DNA from: Citrus sinensis
Taxonomy: Eukaryota > Streptophyta > Magnoliopsida > Sapindales > Rutaceae
Reading direction: 5' to 3'
NCBI RefSeq assembly: GCF_022201045.2
Contig: NC_068561.1
Location: 15,153,001-15,217,000, forward strand
DNA: 64,000 bases
Positions 11,535 to 23,352 of the stretch are shown here, piece after piece. Below the pieces are notes generated by a model. It was not told the DNA's origin. It searched no databases and worked only from the letters and a program-made list of their open reading frames with translations. The first letter of the stretch is position 1; each line of letters opens with the position of its first letter. The position numbers and the translations under genes were made by a program.

Positions 11535-11965
11535 TTTATTGTTGTTTTACTACTGTTTTGCTGCTTTTTTTATTATTTTACTACTGTTTTATTACTGTTT
11601 TAGTGCTATTTTGTTGTCATTTTACTACTGTTTCGCTGCTATTTTATTACTGTTGTTTGGCTGCTGTTTTGCTGCCATTTTTTTGTTATTTTCTACTGTT
11701 TTGTTGCTATTTTACTGATATTTTTCCTGATGTTTTATTGTTGTTTTACTACTATTTTACTGTTGTTTTACTACTATTTTACTGATGTTTTCCTGATGTT
11801 TTATTGTTGTTTTACTACTATTTTACTATTGTTTTACTACTATTTTACTGTTGTTTTGTTGCTGTTTTACTGCTGTTTTATTGTTGTTTGGCTGTTGTTT
11901 CACTACTATTTTACTGTTATTTTGCTGGCATTGCTTCTATTTTACTGTTATTTTTTTGCTGTTTA
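11535..11965. repeat. degenerate minisatellite, TTTTACTACTG-type units
   Basis: About 430 bp made almost wholly of 10-13-bp units such as TTTTACTACTG, TTTTGCTGCTG and TTTTACTGTTG. It gives long but meaningless open frames in all three plus frames (rows of F, Y, C, L). It lies in the leader of the hAT transposase gene, upstream of a TTTTTAG acceptor at about 12017-12023, so it would be intronic or 5' untranslated. Confidence 0.85.
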
Positions 11966-12028
11966 GGTGTTGTTTTGCTATTAATCAGGGCCCTTGAAAT
12001 AATTTTGAATTATTTTGTTTTTAGGAGA

Positions 12029-14334
12029 ATGGACACAAGCCAAAGTAATTCAGCCTACACAATTAACGATTCTAGTGTTGGAGATGATGATGTAAATGAC
12101 ATAATCGAACTGGAAGAAGAGATTGAAAAAGGTTTAAGGCCAGTGGAACAAAAGACACCACGGCAAAGGAAACTAACTTCACAAGTTTGGTCGTTGTTCC
12201 GTAAGGTTCCGGTGGATAAATATCCAGACAACAAGCCGAGAGCGGTGTGTAAAAAATGCAGCATTAAGTACGTGGTTGTGCGCAATTCTGGTACAGGTAA
12301 TTTAAGAAGACATTATGAAATTTGTGCAAAATTTAAAAAGCGTGATCCTGTACAAATGATGTTAGATTGTAGTGATGGACTGTCAACTCCTGTTTCCAAG
12401 TTTGAAGCTCATGTGTTTTGTGAATTATTGTCTTGTGCCATTATTATGCATGATTTGGCATTTCAATTTGTTGAATATGAGGGAATTAGAAGAATTTGGA
12501 ATTATTTGTGTGATGAAGTGCCCAACATCTATAGGAACACTGCGAAAGTCGATGTGTTAAAAATGCATAATAGGGAAAAGATAAAAATTAGAAGCATGTT
12601 AGAAGAAATTCCTAGTAGAATATGCCTTACTACTGATTTAAGGACTTCTATAACTACAAATGGTTATTTGTGTCTCACTGCACATTTCATTGATAAGGGA
12701 TGGAATTTACAGAAAAAAGTGCTGAATTTTTGTGAAATGCCAACTCAACACACCGGGGTTGCTTTGGCTGAAAAAATATTGTCATTGTTGTGTGAATGGG
12801 GTATTGAGAAAAGGATTTTTTCATTGATTGTAGACAATGCTTCAAGTAATGATGTTTGTGTTGTAATGTTAAAAAGTCAATTGAGATTAAGGAATGCTTT
12901 GGTGTGTGATGGGAATTTCTTTCATATTCGATGTTGTGCTCATATTATTAATTTAATTGTTCAACAAGGATTGAAAGAAATTGAGAAAGAAATAGAAAAA
13001 GCCTATGAGAGTGTGAAATATGTCAAAGGGTCACAAGTGAGAAAAAAGAAAATTTTTAGAGTGTGTTAAGCAAGTATCTCTAGATGACAAGAAATGATTA
13101 AGACAAGATGTTTCTACAAGATGGAATTCAACTTTTCTCATGCTTGATAGTGTTCTGTATTACAAAAATGCTTTCCGTCATTTACAATTGAGTGATTCTA
13201 ATTACAAGAATTGTCCTTCTGAAGAAGAATGGGGGAAAATAAAAAAGATTGGCAAATTCTTGTTTATGTTTTATGAGATCACATGGATTTTTTCTGGTTC
13301 AAAATGCCCTGCTTCAAATTTGCATTTTCCGAAGGTGTTTGTAGCTAAGGTTGCTTTGGATCAATTATTGTGTAGTGAGGATGTGTACATGAAAACTATG
13401 GTACAAAAAATGATTGAAAAATTTGAGAAGTATTGGTCTGATTTTTGTACCATTTTGGCCATAGCGGTCATCTTGGATCTTAGATACAAGATGACATTTA
13501 TTGAGTTTGCTTATAGCAAGGCTTATGGTCAAAATTCAGAGGAGTTGAAACATGTTCGAGATAAGTTGTTTTCAATTTTTGGTGAGTATAATTTGATCAC
13601 ACCATCTTCCTCCACTACATCCGTACTCACTCAAATGAGTGATGTTGGTTCAAGTGTGGGACATAATGACAATAGTCAAAGTACACTTAACTAAAGGACC
13701 ATAGATATGTTCAAGGTATATTTACAATTTTCTTATTTGTTCATTGTAAGACTTATTATTTCCATGCTTGTTTTGAATTTTGACTATTCTTATTTCTTAA
13801 TTATTTTGTAGGAGTTTGATGATTTTGATAGCATGGATTGTAGTGCTTATGTTAGAAAATCTGAATTGGAGCTTTATTTAGATGAGCCAAGAATTGATAG
13901 AAAGATTGATTTGGACATTCTAAGTTCTTGGAAAGGAAATGGATTTCGTTATCCTAACCTTTCTTCCATGGCTCGTGACATCTTGAGTATTCCTCTCTCC
14001 ACTGTTGCATCTGAATAAGCTTTTAGTGTTGGCGGTCGAGTTCTTGATCAATTTCAAAGTTTATTGAAGCTAGAGACAGTCCAAGCAATTATTACTACTA
14101 GAGATTGGAAGTTTGGAGAGATTGGTAAAACTTGCTCATAAAATTTATTTACTTTTCTTTTATAATATTATGTGCAATTGTTTCTAATTAAGATTTATTT
14201 TTATAAAATTATTGTAGAAAATTTGGATGTTACTGTGGACCAACTTACTCAAAACATTATGAACATGAGCACTAATTGTGCTCCATCTGCAGAGAGTGCC
14301 AATGATCCAAATGACAGTGTGCGAGTGTGCTAGG
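12029..14334 (+). pseudogene. hAT transposase (BED zinc finger, RICESLEEPER-like), broken
   Basis: From the ATG at 12029 (MDTSQSNSAYTINDSSVG) the first frame runs to 13069. It holds a BED finger (VWSLFRKVPVD, then CKKCSIKYV and GNLRRHYEICAKF) and the start of the RNase-H-like core (RICLTTDLRTS, FSLIVDNASSND, CCAHIINLIVQ). A frameshift near 13040 and a TGA near 13091 precede VSTRWNSTFLMLDSVLYYKN, which runs to a TAA at 13692. After an intron ending TTTTGTAG (13811), the C-terminal dimerisation domain follows ([35 protein letters not shown], stop at 14016, then AFSVGGRVLD). A last small exon ends at 14334. The stop at 14016 falls inside the conserved dimerisation motif. No functional transposase is expected. 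Confidence 0.88.
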
Positions 14335-14689
14335 TAAGTTTTTATCTTGTTTAATTATTATTTCCTTAAAAATGCTACAAATTTGCTATATATTTGATTT
14401 TTGAAATTTTACAATGACTATTATCAATATTGCAGCATGTTAATAACATTTTATTTACTTTTTGGTGTAGGATTTTTGTTTTCAAGGTGACAAAGACAAA
14501 TGAAGAGAATTAAAGAAATTACATTTCTTTATAATTTGAATTTGAATTATTGTTATTTGTAATATTAAGGATTTGGTATTTGGTATTTGGATGACTGTAT
14601 AATATGATTTGAATTATTTGTATTTTGTTGTGGGATATTAAATTTGTGTTTTTTTTGCTTAATTTTGTTTATTAATTATATTTTTCTAA

Positions 14690-14955
14690 ACGAATTGTAA
14701 ATGAATTGTAAACGAATCCTGATTCAATTCGATTCGTTATGAATTCGTAAAAGATAAACGAATAATAAACGAATTCGGATTCGATTCGATTCGTTTATCA
14801 ATTCTATTAAACGAATTAAACGTATCAAACCGAATATTCATTTAATAAACAAATCGAATCCGAATCCTGAAATTTCAATTCGTTTAATAAACGAATCGAA
14901 TGCGAATCCATAGAATTTTGACCCAATTCGTTTACGATTCGATTCGTTTATTCGT
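14690..14955. repeat. right subterminal motif array of the hAT element
   Basis: AAACGAAT, GATTCGATTCG and related motifs recur more than ten times in both orientations. It mirrors the left array at 10905-11135. Confidence 0.8.
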
Positions 14956-15387
14956 TTTGCCACCCCTCGTAATATATATCTTAATTATAGTGTAAAAACA
15001 ATGACAGTGTAAAACTTCTTTTTTTAATTAATGGTAATTTGAAAACTTTATCATCATGTCATTTTTTATAATAATTTTGCTTTAATTATTATGGTATATT
15101 TGTGTATGTAATAATTGTCACAATTATTTTTTGACTATAAGTATAACTTAAATGCTTAGTAAAAACTATTTTTGAAAAATGTATTACCGAACGCATATTC
15201 TCTGTTTTTACCATTTTCAACTGTATCTACCGAATGCATGTTACTGTTTTCAGTTTTAAAATACATGATATAGAAAATGATACCAGACACATACTTAAAT
15301 TTGAAATACATCAACTGCAAAACACCATTTTTCAATTTTTTTTTGTTCTTCAAATATATAAATTCAGAAACAATACCGAGCATGCCC

Positions 15388-16774
15388 GTAATATTCAGAT
15401 TTTGGACACAATTATTAAATAAATTGTCAATCTAAGATACAGTTAAAATTTTTTATTTAAACGTGACACCCCAGCCGAAATTGCCACCTTAACTACGATA
15501 TAATTTCATAAAAGAAAATAATAAAAAAGGCTCGATTTAACATCAATGTTAACAAAATTGAAAAAACACCAGTCGTAAATTGTAACATCAGTGTTAACAA
15601 AATTAGCCATCATTTGGCGACCACCACAAATAGAGGAGGAAGGCTTAATTAATGAGTCATTCTCATGTGTGTATTTGTTTTGGTGTGAAGTGAGTTAAAA
15701 GATAAAAAAAAAATTAGTACACTAAAAAAACAAAAATTGTGATTAGAGTTTGTATTTTCCTTATATTTTGGTTTCGCTTGTTAAGAGATCTATACTCAAG
15801 TATCAATACCAAATTAGTCCCTAATTTTTTTATAATTCAAATAATAATTATGATACATGATAAAATTTATTTATAACTTTTATATGTATTTTTTTTAAAA
15901 AAATTTAGATGAGGTTGAATCCCACTAATTCGGTATCAACTTTTACCTTAAATTTACTTCACTTTGAAAGTAAAACACATTTACGACTATCTACATTCTA
16001 CGCTTATATCATAGGCATACTATTTTTGTAAATTACAAAAACTAGCAATTATATATATATATATATATATATATTTCCTTATCAGCAAAATAGAATATCC
16101 TAATACCAATACTAACTATATCACGATTAAACCAGCACTCAACGAAAGTACAAAACAATATTTAATCCTTTTAAAATAGAAATAAAGAAGTAATCTAGGA
16201 TCCCGCAATCAAAATTAAAAAAAGAATGGGGAGCATCGGAGCAAATAAAGGCCGAAAAGTGCTTTAAATTTCTTAAGCAGTGATCTCATGACACGTACCA
16301 AATCCTAACAATAATTGAACTAGGTCCCATTCCACCATCACCTACCGAAACCAAAGAAATATAATTGACCAATGACAAGCCAAGAATGAACCAAACAAAC
16401 GAGTTGTTGCTACGGCAACCGGACAAGGCACTAACGGTGCACCGTAGCACCGGCCGCATGCTAACATCTGCTCTGTCTTCTCCTTTTTAACTTCTAGCTC
16501 CACGCTTCCCTCTCTCTACACAGAAGCAATCAAATCAAAAATACTACTAATCCTCAATTATTTTCAATAACCCACATTAATTACACTAAATTTTTATTTC
16601 ATTAAATTCAAAAAAATCAGGTATAATTTCAAACAAAGCTTTCTTAATTTCCCCTCCCCCTCCGTCTCTTGTCTCATATCAAAGGATCCAACAATTCAGC
16701 TCCGGGTTTACTTTTTCGCTATTCGGAGTTAATTCGGGTCGGATATTAGGGTTTTAAAAAGTATTTTTTTTTCT
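15388..16774. promoter_or_regulatory. upstream region of ATG1
   Basis: Nothing coding is seen. It contains an (AT)n tract at 16050-16074 and a pyrimidine-rich stretch just upstream of the ATG (16620-16675), consistent with a 5' leader. TATA or transcription start cannot be placed with confidence. The PIF element ends at its left border, about 1.4 kb from the ATG1 start codon. Confidence 0.45.
16050..16074. repeat. (AT)n microsatellite
   Basis: Twelve uninterrupted AT units in the ATG1 upstream region, likely polymorphic in length. Confidence 0.9.
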
Positions 16775-19700
16775 ATGTCGCAAGCGACGGGGAGGGGCAG
16801 GGTGGTTGGAGACTACTTGGTGGGTAGGCAAATCGGGTCGGGTTCGTTCTCGGTTGTATGGCACGCGAGGCACAGAGTCCATGGAACGGAAGTGGCGATG
16901 AAGGAGATCGCCATGGGTCGACTCAACAAGAAGTTACAAGAGAGTCTTATGTCAGAGATTTTTATTCTAAAGAGAATTAACCATCCTCATATAATTCGAT
17001 TACACGATATAATTGAGGTTAGTCAATTTATTAATTACCTTACCTAAATTAGATTAGTTATTATGTTCATTGATTTTCTTGTGCAGCTAAAAAATTAGCT
17101 TAGCTTCAGTGGTGTTGACTTTTGCATGTATTGCTTTAGAACATGAATAAAATGTGAGCTGATAAATTCTCTAGGTTCCTGGGAAGTTGCATCTTATATT
17201 GGAGTATTGCAAAGGTGGTGATCTATCTATGTATATTCAACGGCATGGATGTGTACCCGAAGAAACTGCAAAGCATTTCATGAAGCAGCTAGGCATGTGC
17301 TGAGACTTTTCTGGTTGTTTATGCTGCGTTTTCGATGATTGAGTCCTGTAGTGATGTTTGGAAAATTTTGTCATTTGCAGCTGCTGGCTTACAAGTTCTT
17401 CGTGATAATAATCTCATACATCGTGACTTAAAGCCCCAGGTATAGTATGTTTGAGCCAGAACTATGATTTGTTTCGAGCATTGTAATTTTATCCATGATG
17501 ATGATATAGTTCAATAAAGATTGCAGAAGGCTAAAGAATGAGAATTGCTAAGTAGTTTGGTGCTGACATGGGATATCCTTTGATATCAATCAAACCTGTC
17601 CATTTAATTAAAAAAAAAATTCAGGTGAAGCATTTTATTTATAATGTGTTTCATTTTGGAACAGAATCTCCTTCTCTCCACAGATGATGACAATGCAGCT
17701 CTGAAGATTGCAGACTTTGGATTTGCAAGGTATTATTGATAATATTGTTATATTCATCTCTTTCTGTTACTCGCTATTTATTTACTCCTTTCTCCTTCAT
17801 CCATGCTTGTTCAGTCTCACATACAGGCATGCCCCACCCACTTGTGCTTCTTCCCATAGATAATTATGAATAAAAGTTCATTTTAATCTTCTGGCAGATC
17901 TCTGCAACCTAGAGGACTTGCAGAAACCTTGTGTGGTTCACCCCTTTACATGGCACCTGAGATTATGCAACTTCAAAAATATGATGCAAAGGTGATGGTT
18001 GAAATTTTTTGATTCGTTAGCTCTTTTGCTTGAATTGCCTACGTCTAACCTTGGACTAAATGGACAGGCAGATCTCTGGAGCGTTGGGGCTATTTTATTT
18101 CAGCTTGTAACTGGGAAAACCCCATTTACAGGAAGCAATCAAATACAGGTATTCTTAGTTCATCTTTCTCCCTCTCTCTCTCTCTCTCTCTCTCATTGAT
18201 TTCTTAGAGTGATAAGTGAGTTTCTATGCTGTTACAGCTGCCTTAACTTATCTTATATTTCTGTTGTGTTGTACAGTTGCTCCAGAACATTGTGAAAGCA
18301 ACTGAATTGCATTTTCCTCCAGATGCAAAAATCTTGAGTGCTGACTGCAAAGATTTATGCCAGAAATTGTTAAGGCGTAATCCAGGTATGTCTAAGAAAA
18401 GATGTATTTGGAAAATGAATGTGTGCAAATAATTTTGCAAATGTTTATGCTGTGACCATAGGACTGAAGAAAAATAGATCATAGTCGGGTGCTTAATATT
18501 CATTCTGTGTTTGTTAATCAGCAATTCAATGCAATGGTGTAATATGTGTTAGAGATGAGACAGACAACCCCACTTTATTTCCTATGTTATTTTTTAACAT
18601 CAGGATGAATATATAGAATTATTCAAATGTTCAAATTACTAACTCATTTACAATTGCCAAAGTTTGGTCTGAAGTGCTAATATCTGAAATGAAACTTTGT
18701 GTTTCCCATGCCTTGATCTGAGTTAGAGCTGCTTAATAGAAGTAGCAACGCACCCATATAAACATAGTTGGGCTGCTAAACTTCCTATGATGTTTCAGTG
18801 TGCCTAATTTAATTAACTTTCCTGTGAATGAAGCTTACAAGATTTGTTGACATTTGAGTCATTAGTAAAAGAGAATGCTTTTCATGGTGATGCTAGTTTT
18901 TGTCGCTTCTGAATCATTTAGATTCCTAACTATTCGATTTAAGTTTGCTTCTGATGCAAAGGTTAAGCACTGACCAATTTTCTCAAGACAAGTGATAAAC
19001 AGAATGATACAAGATAGTCATAAGTATTACTCTTATCTCTAGGTGGAATCTTTGTAGCTTTTGCTTAATCATCTAATAATGTATAATCCCTTATTGATGA
19101 CTCTTCTCTTTATCCTGGTATTTTCAGTGGAACGCTTAACATTTGAAGAATTTTTCAATCATCCATTCCTTTCTCAGACGCAACCAGATCAAGTTTTTAG
19201 GTAAACTGGGCAACCTTATCTATCTTTATGATACTGATATAAGATTCTTATTGATTTCTAAAACGACAGAAAACTACTTGCAGGAGTAGGATGTTTTCTA
19301 GATCAGCTGATGATTTTCCCTTTTATGAAAGTAAATCTGTGAGGGATGTGGTGGAAAGTTCTCAAGATGATTGTCTACCTTTCTTTCTGGATGATGATTC
19401 CAGTGGTCCTGAGGGGAGCCCTTCCTTTTCAAAAAGGAGATCCTCAATGAAGTCTACTTATGGATTTTCTGTTGATGCAAAACATGGAAGGGAAGCAACA
19501 TCAAGTGCTCTAAACAATCTGGACCTTAGATATGGCAATAAATTGGATAATACTAATCTTAGACATGATAGCTATAAACTTTCAGATGAAAACCTGAATG
19601 AACCTCCGAAATGCTTGGACCAAAGATTGGCTAACACTCAATCAAAAGGTATCAAGAATCCCAATCTGTTCCGCTTTTCATTTTGCTAAATATATTTTCT

Positions 19701-22558
19701 GTGACCAAACATGTGCTGGCAAAACTTTTTTGTTTTAATGTTCTCATTATGGCTTCGACAGTTGGGGATTCACTCGACTTAGTTGATCAAGATTATGTTC
19801 TTGTTTCGGGACCTCCTATGGACACATCGTCTTCTTCAACAAGTGTTTCCAAGCCAACCCATATACCAAGAACTTCAGAGAGACCCCTAATATCTGTTCC
19901 TAAGTACACTACATCTAGTGCCCCTGTGCCAATCATTGGTGCCACAAACAGTAAGATCAGCCATATTGGAAGCTTGGAAAGTCAGAGTTCTGCTCCTGGG
20001 ACTTCTCTTGGATCTACAGATATGGGAGATGCTCTGGAGCAGCCATCAACTCACTGCATGACAAGGATAAAGTCATTGAAGCGGTGTGCATGTGCCATCA
20101 CAGAATTAGTGAATGAAAAGGTGAGCCATGGCATGCCCATTTGTAATTGAACAGGTCCATCAGGGTCTGATGGATGATAAATGACAACACTATACTACAT
20201 TGGGAATCTTCTTTCCTTCCTCTCTCCCCCACTGTCGACATCCAAGCGCCCCTCCCCCCAGGGCGCACGTGCGCGGGCACCACAAAACATATTTTCTTTG
20301 GGAACATGATCAAATTTGGCCTAGTGCTAAAACCAGTCAAGAGTATTTATTTCCTGTCTCTGTTTGATTGATGTCCAAATTTTGAAATACTTACACAAGA
20401 GCAGCAACAGCTGGTCTTGACATTTAAATGATTGTTTGACAGACTCTAGTATTTTGTATCTAAAGGGCAGACTATACACTATAGTGAGCTTACGGAGGGA
20501 ATGGGATATCAATGTCTTGGTATCTCTATAAGATGTAAGGAAAACAGTTCATTTTGTAGCATGACAGAAACCGTTCAATATAAGCATAAGCTAATTAGAT
20601 TTCATTGGTCAAAGTATGGTAAAAGATTGAAGTTGATCCTTATTGTTGGGTGAATAAATTTGTAAGCGGGCATGATCAAGTAGCTTTTAAATTCTCTCAG
20701 AATGAATGATGCTTGCTGTTTGCATGTGTGCCATACATGCTAGTCTAGATTTTCATAGCTCTATAAAGCATTGTGGATCATAATTTTAGTGGTCTATTGG
20801 GGAGATCATTTTTCAAATGTTTAAATTTTTACTTTTTCCTGAATAGATTGTGGCAGGTAAGCATCTAGAAGGATTCTCTATCCAGCTTGTGATTCTTGCA
20901 ATTTGGAAGCAAGCATTGCATATCTGCCATACGCAGGCTGCCTCAGCTATGGATGGAAGCCCAAGCGGAGAGAGTACTAGATTGAGGAGCTCCAGGAAGA
21001 AGCATGGTACACCTGATACAGAAGATTGTCCTGGTGTTAATACTCGAGGGCTCGAGGATATGTCCTCTCAGATCGAGAAGGAATTTCTCCGGGAAGTTGA
21101 GCATGCCGAGGAACTTGCAAAGGTCATTGAACCTGGTATGGCCTTGTTTATTTAACTATTTAAAATGGTTTTATAAACCACCTCATTTTCTTATATTTTA
21201 GCATTGCTGCATGATTAACAAGCCTGTATGATTCCTATACATTGATGCATGATTAACAAGCCTGTATGATTCCTATACATTGAGAACTAACATTCTTTTT
21301 TTGCCTCTTATTTTAAGCCAGTAGTGATAAATATTCAGAATAGTAAATATATCTTTTTTGGGGTCTCATGTATATGAAAATACTTGAAAGTCATTAACAA
21401 AGAGGATACTAGATAAATAGAGAGTAATCTTTATTATTGGAGGTTGCCTATTATCTGTGTAGAATAGTAGTTTGAGAATCCATTAGTTAGTGCTAAAAGT
21501 TCTACATGCCAAGAAAAGGAGCACTTGGTGCTGACTGGTTCTGGTTTGAACTCCATGTATCCATAGACTTCGTGAAGCAGTATTCATGAGGATACTATCT
21601 TCATATCCAAAATATTATATATTTATCAAATAATTTTGGCCATCTTTATATCAGAGGCTATGAATCCTTCCGGTATCCCTGCTGACCGGAAATGTGTATG
21701 TACCTAATGTTGTTAAAATGTAAGATAAAAAGGTTGCATGTGTATGTACCTAATGTTGTTAAAATGTAAGATAAAAAGGTTGCATGTGTATGTTTTCATT
21801 CTGTAATGTTGTATTTTCATCTTTGCAGGAAGTACAGAGATGCCAGATGCAATGGAGACAATATTTCAAGCTGCCCTTGCTTTTGGCCGACATGGGGGAG
21901 TGAGTATTCTTTGCATTTTGTTCCATTTGTCATTTTTTTTTCATTTAGCCTGACGGAACCCAATTTCCTTCCCTCTCATGTGAGCGAGGTTTAAACCTAA
22001 GACCTCTTGGTTTTTCAACACCAGATTTTCCATTTGCCATTATCTGCGTGCATTTCCTCATTAAACTAATTCTGTTTTCTTTTACTATTTGGTGGTGAGG
22101 TATGCTCTGCAGTTTATGTCGATATGTTCTAATATGATGCTAGAATGAAGTAAGGTTTTGTATTTTGATTTTTCTCCATTTGGTGTTGTAAAAATTGGTT
22201 ATTCTGAAACGGGATTAAAGTTATGTCATCTGTAACATATTACTGCACCTCCTGAAAATGTTTTTAAATAAAGTTGATAGATATTAAGTACACTAGTAAT
22301 TCCTTGAATTGTTGCATATCTTGTCAGGTTGATGAGCTCATGGGTGATATGGAAAGTGCAACTTTGTTGTATTCAAAAGCAGTGCGATTGTTAGTCTTCC
22401 TTCTAGTCGAAGCGCCGTCTCTCATCCTCAACCCACCTTTTTCTCTTACAAACTCTGACCGATATAGGCTCCGAAATTACATCGATATCCTTAATAACCG
22501 ACAAGGCCATTCAAGATCTCAGAGAATAGCTCTTCTCAAATGCCAGGATCAAGCATAA
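16775..22558 (+). CDS. ATG1: ATG1 autophagy serine/threonine kinase, 13 exons
   Basis: Kinase that starts autophagosome formation with ATG13, ATG11 and ATG101; ULK1 homologue, cytosolic and phagophore-associated. Exons read from splice sites: 16775-17017, 17175-17292, 17381-17439, 17665-17729, 17898-17991, 18068-18148, 18277-18385, 19128-19200, 19284-19648, 19762-20120, 20847-21135, 21829-21899 and 22328-22558. Joined they give 718 codons plus stop with no break. Kinase domain: [20 protein letters not shown] with the glycine loop, VAMKEI with the ATP lysine, HRDLKPQ in exon 3, ADFGFAR in exon 4, LYMAPE in exon 5. The middle (exons 9-10) is Ser-rich and disordered-looking, with [11 protein letters not shown]. 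The last three exons form the helical C-terminal domain that binds ATG13 in the family. Length fits Arabidopsis ATG1b/c (about 710-730). Intron 2 starts with GC, not GT. Partial copies of this gene occur downstream. Confidence 0.96.
18171..18194. repeat. (CT)n microsatellite in ATG1 intron 6
   Basis: Twelve CT units shortly after the exon 6 donor. Confidence 0.9.
21202..21284. repeat. 38-bp tandem duplication in ATG1 intron 11
   Basis: The unit containing GCATGATTAACAAGCCTGTA occurs at 21209 and again at 21247 with a single difference nearby. The ATG1 fragment at 51543 has the unit only once. Confidence 0.9.
21693..21793. repeat. 46-bp perfect tandem duplication in ATG1 intron 11
   Basis: The unit starting TGTGTATGTACCTAATGTTG begins at 21693 and again at 21739, followed by a partial third start at 21785. 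The related ATG1 fragment near 32245 has a single unit. Confidence 0.9.
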
Positions 22559-23352
22559 CTTATAATTTTTTTGTGCCTGTTTTGCTCATGGGTTGGCCTA
22601 TTTTACGTTGTAAAATGTATTTATTTGTACAGATATTCTTTCTGGTGACTTGAAATTGGATTGGGTTGTTGTAAAGGTAGGTTTTGGAATATTCTCATTT
22701 CTCTGATTAAAGAATGACAAATTATAAATTCTTTCTTCAAATCGTGCTTCATTTGGTCAGTTGCTTGGATCCATGGTGATTGGATAACAAAATTCTATTT
22801 GGATGGTTTTATTTGACTGAAATCAAAATGGGTTTCTGTCCATCTTGGTCAATGCGACACAGTCGTCGATTGTGTTCAGCGTTGATCAGATAGGAAGCTA
22901 AGGTTGGCTTCCAGAAGTCGTCTTGTAAGTTTCCTCTTTAGGACGGAAATTGGTTAATTTTCACACCCAAATATTTTTAAACTATCATTAGACTTCGCTT
23001 TACGAACCAATGTGGCCCCAAAATAATGGAGTTGGGGGTGATATGACTTCGTCGAGGCTGTAGCCAAACCGGCCATGACGACGATGATTAAAAAAATGGC
23101 TTTGGCTAAGTTACGTTAAACGTAACTTACGCCAGATACAACAACAGTACTAGTGATGGGACTTATCACTGTTGCTGTGCCTGACATAAGTTACGTTTAA
23201 CGTAACTTAGCCGGCTCCTTAAAAAATATATTCTGATTGAAAAACCAAGTAAAGCCCGGAACCAGATTTTTCTTTGGAAACTTGGTCACCGAAAAGCTTT
23301 TCACCAATTAAAACTTCTATCCAGATTTTGTAAGCTGATCCCCCAGGTTTCC
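22559..23352. other. ATG1 3' flank and upstream region of the S-domain kinase
   Basis: No gene. Sequence from about 22730 to 23035 is similar to the regions upstream of the two later kinase copies (38157-38340 and 53040-53370), with shared stretches such as TTGGTTCCATGGTGATTG-like and GTCGTCTNTCAAGTCTCCTT-like blocks. That marks it as part of the duplicated unit. A palindromic MITE lies at 23104-23212 in this copy only. Confidence 0.7.
23104..23212. mobile_element. MITE-like palindromic insertion in the kinase promoter, about 109 bp
   Basis: Ends GGCTAAGTTACGTTAAACG and, inverted, GGCTAAGTTACGTTAAACG match perfectly. Each arm is itself a palindrome (AAGTTACGTT/AACGTAACTT type). It sits about 140 bp upstream of the start codon at 23353 and is absent at the matching place upstream of the other two kinase copies. 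Target duplication not clear. Confidence 0.75.

Larger units (their letters stand above)
10890..14968 (+). mobile_element. hAT (Ac-like) transposon inside the PIF element
   Basis: Flanked by a perfect 8-bp duplication, GTAATATA, at 10882-10889 and 14969-14976. Ends are TAGGGGTGGCAA and, inverted, GAGGGGTGGCAA. This TIR and 8-bp duplication are diagnostic of plant hAT elements. Both ends carry arrays of CGAATC/GATTCG subterminal motifs, and a BED-finger transposase gene fills the centre on the plus strand. 4079 bp long. The transposase is broken, but the ends look well preserved, so it could have been mobilised in trans. Confidence 0.93.
6922..15387 (+). mobile_element. PIF/Harbinger transposon, interrupted by a hAT element
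   Basis: The left end GGGTATGTTCGGTA matches the inverted right end GGGCATGCTCGGTA. Flanks are TTA (6919-6921) and GTA (15388-15390), a one-mismatch version of the 3-bp TTA duplication usual for this superfamily. Inside are the two expected genes, a Myb/SANT-like ORF1 and a HARBI1-like transposase, both on the plus strand and both broken. Without the hAT insert (10890-14968 plus one 8-bp duplication) it is about 4.4 kb, a plausible size for an autonomous element. Confidence 0.85.

Noticed and set aside
11353..11966. Several open frames rich in Phe, Tyr, Cys and Leu that look like membrane proteins
   Set aside because: Made by the TTTTACTACTG minisatellite. Frames shift freely between units with equal openness.
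21004..21201. Alternative frame in ATG1 exon 11
   Set aside because: Exon 11 in the other frame continues ATG1 across both splice sites.
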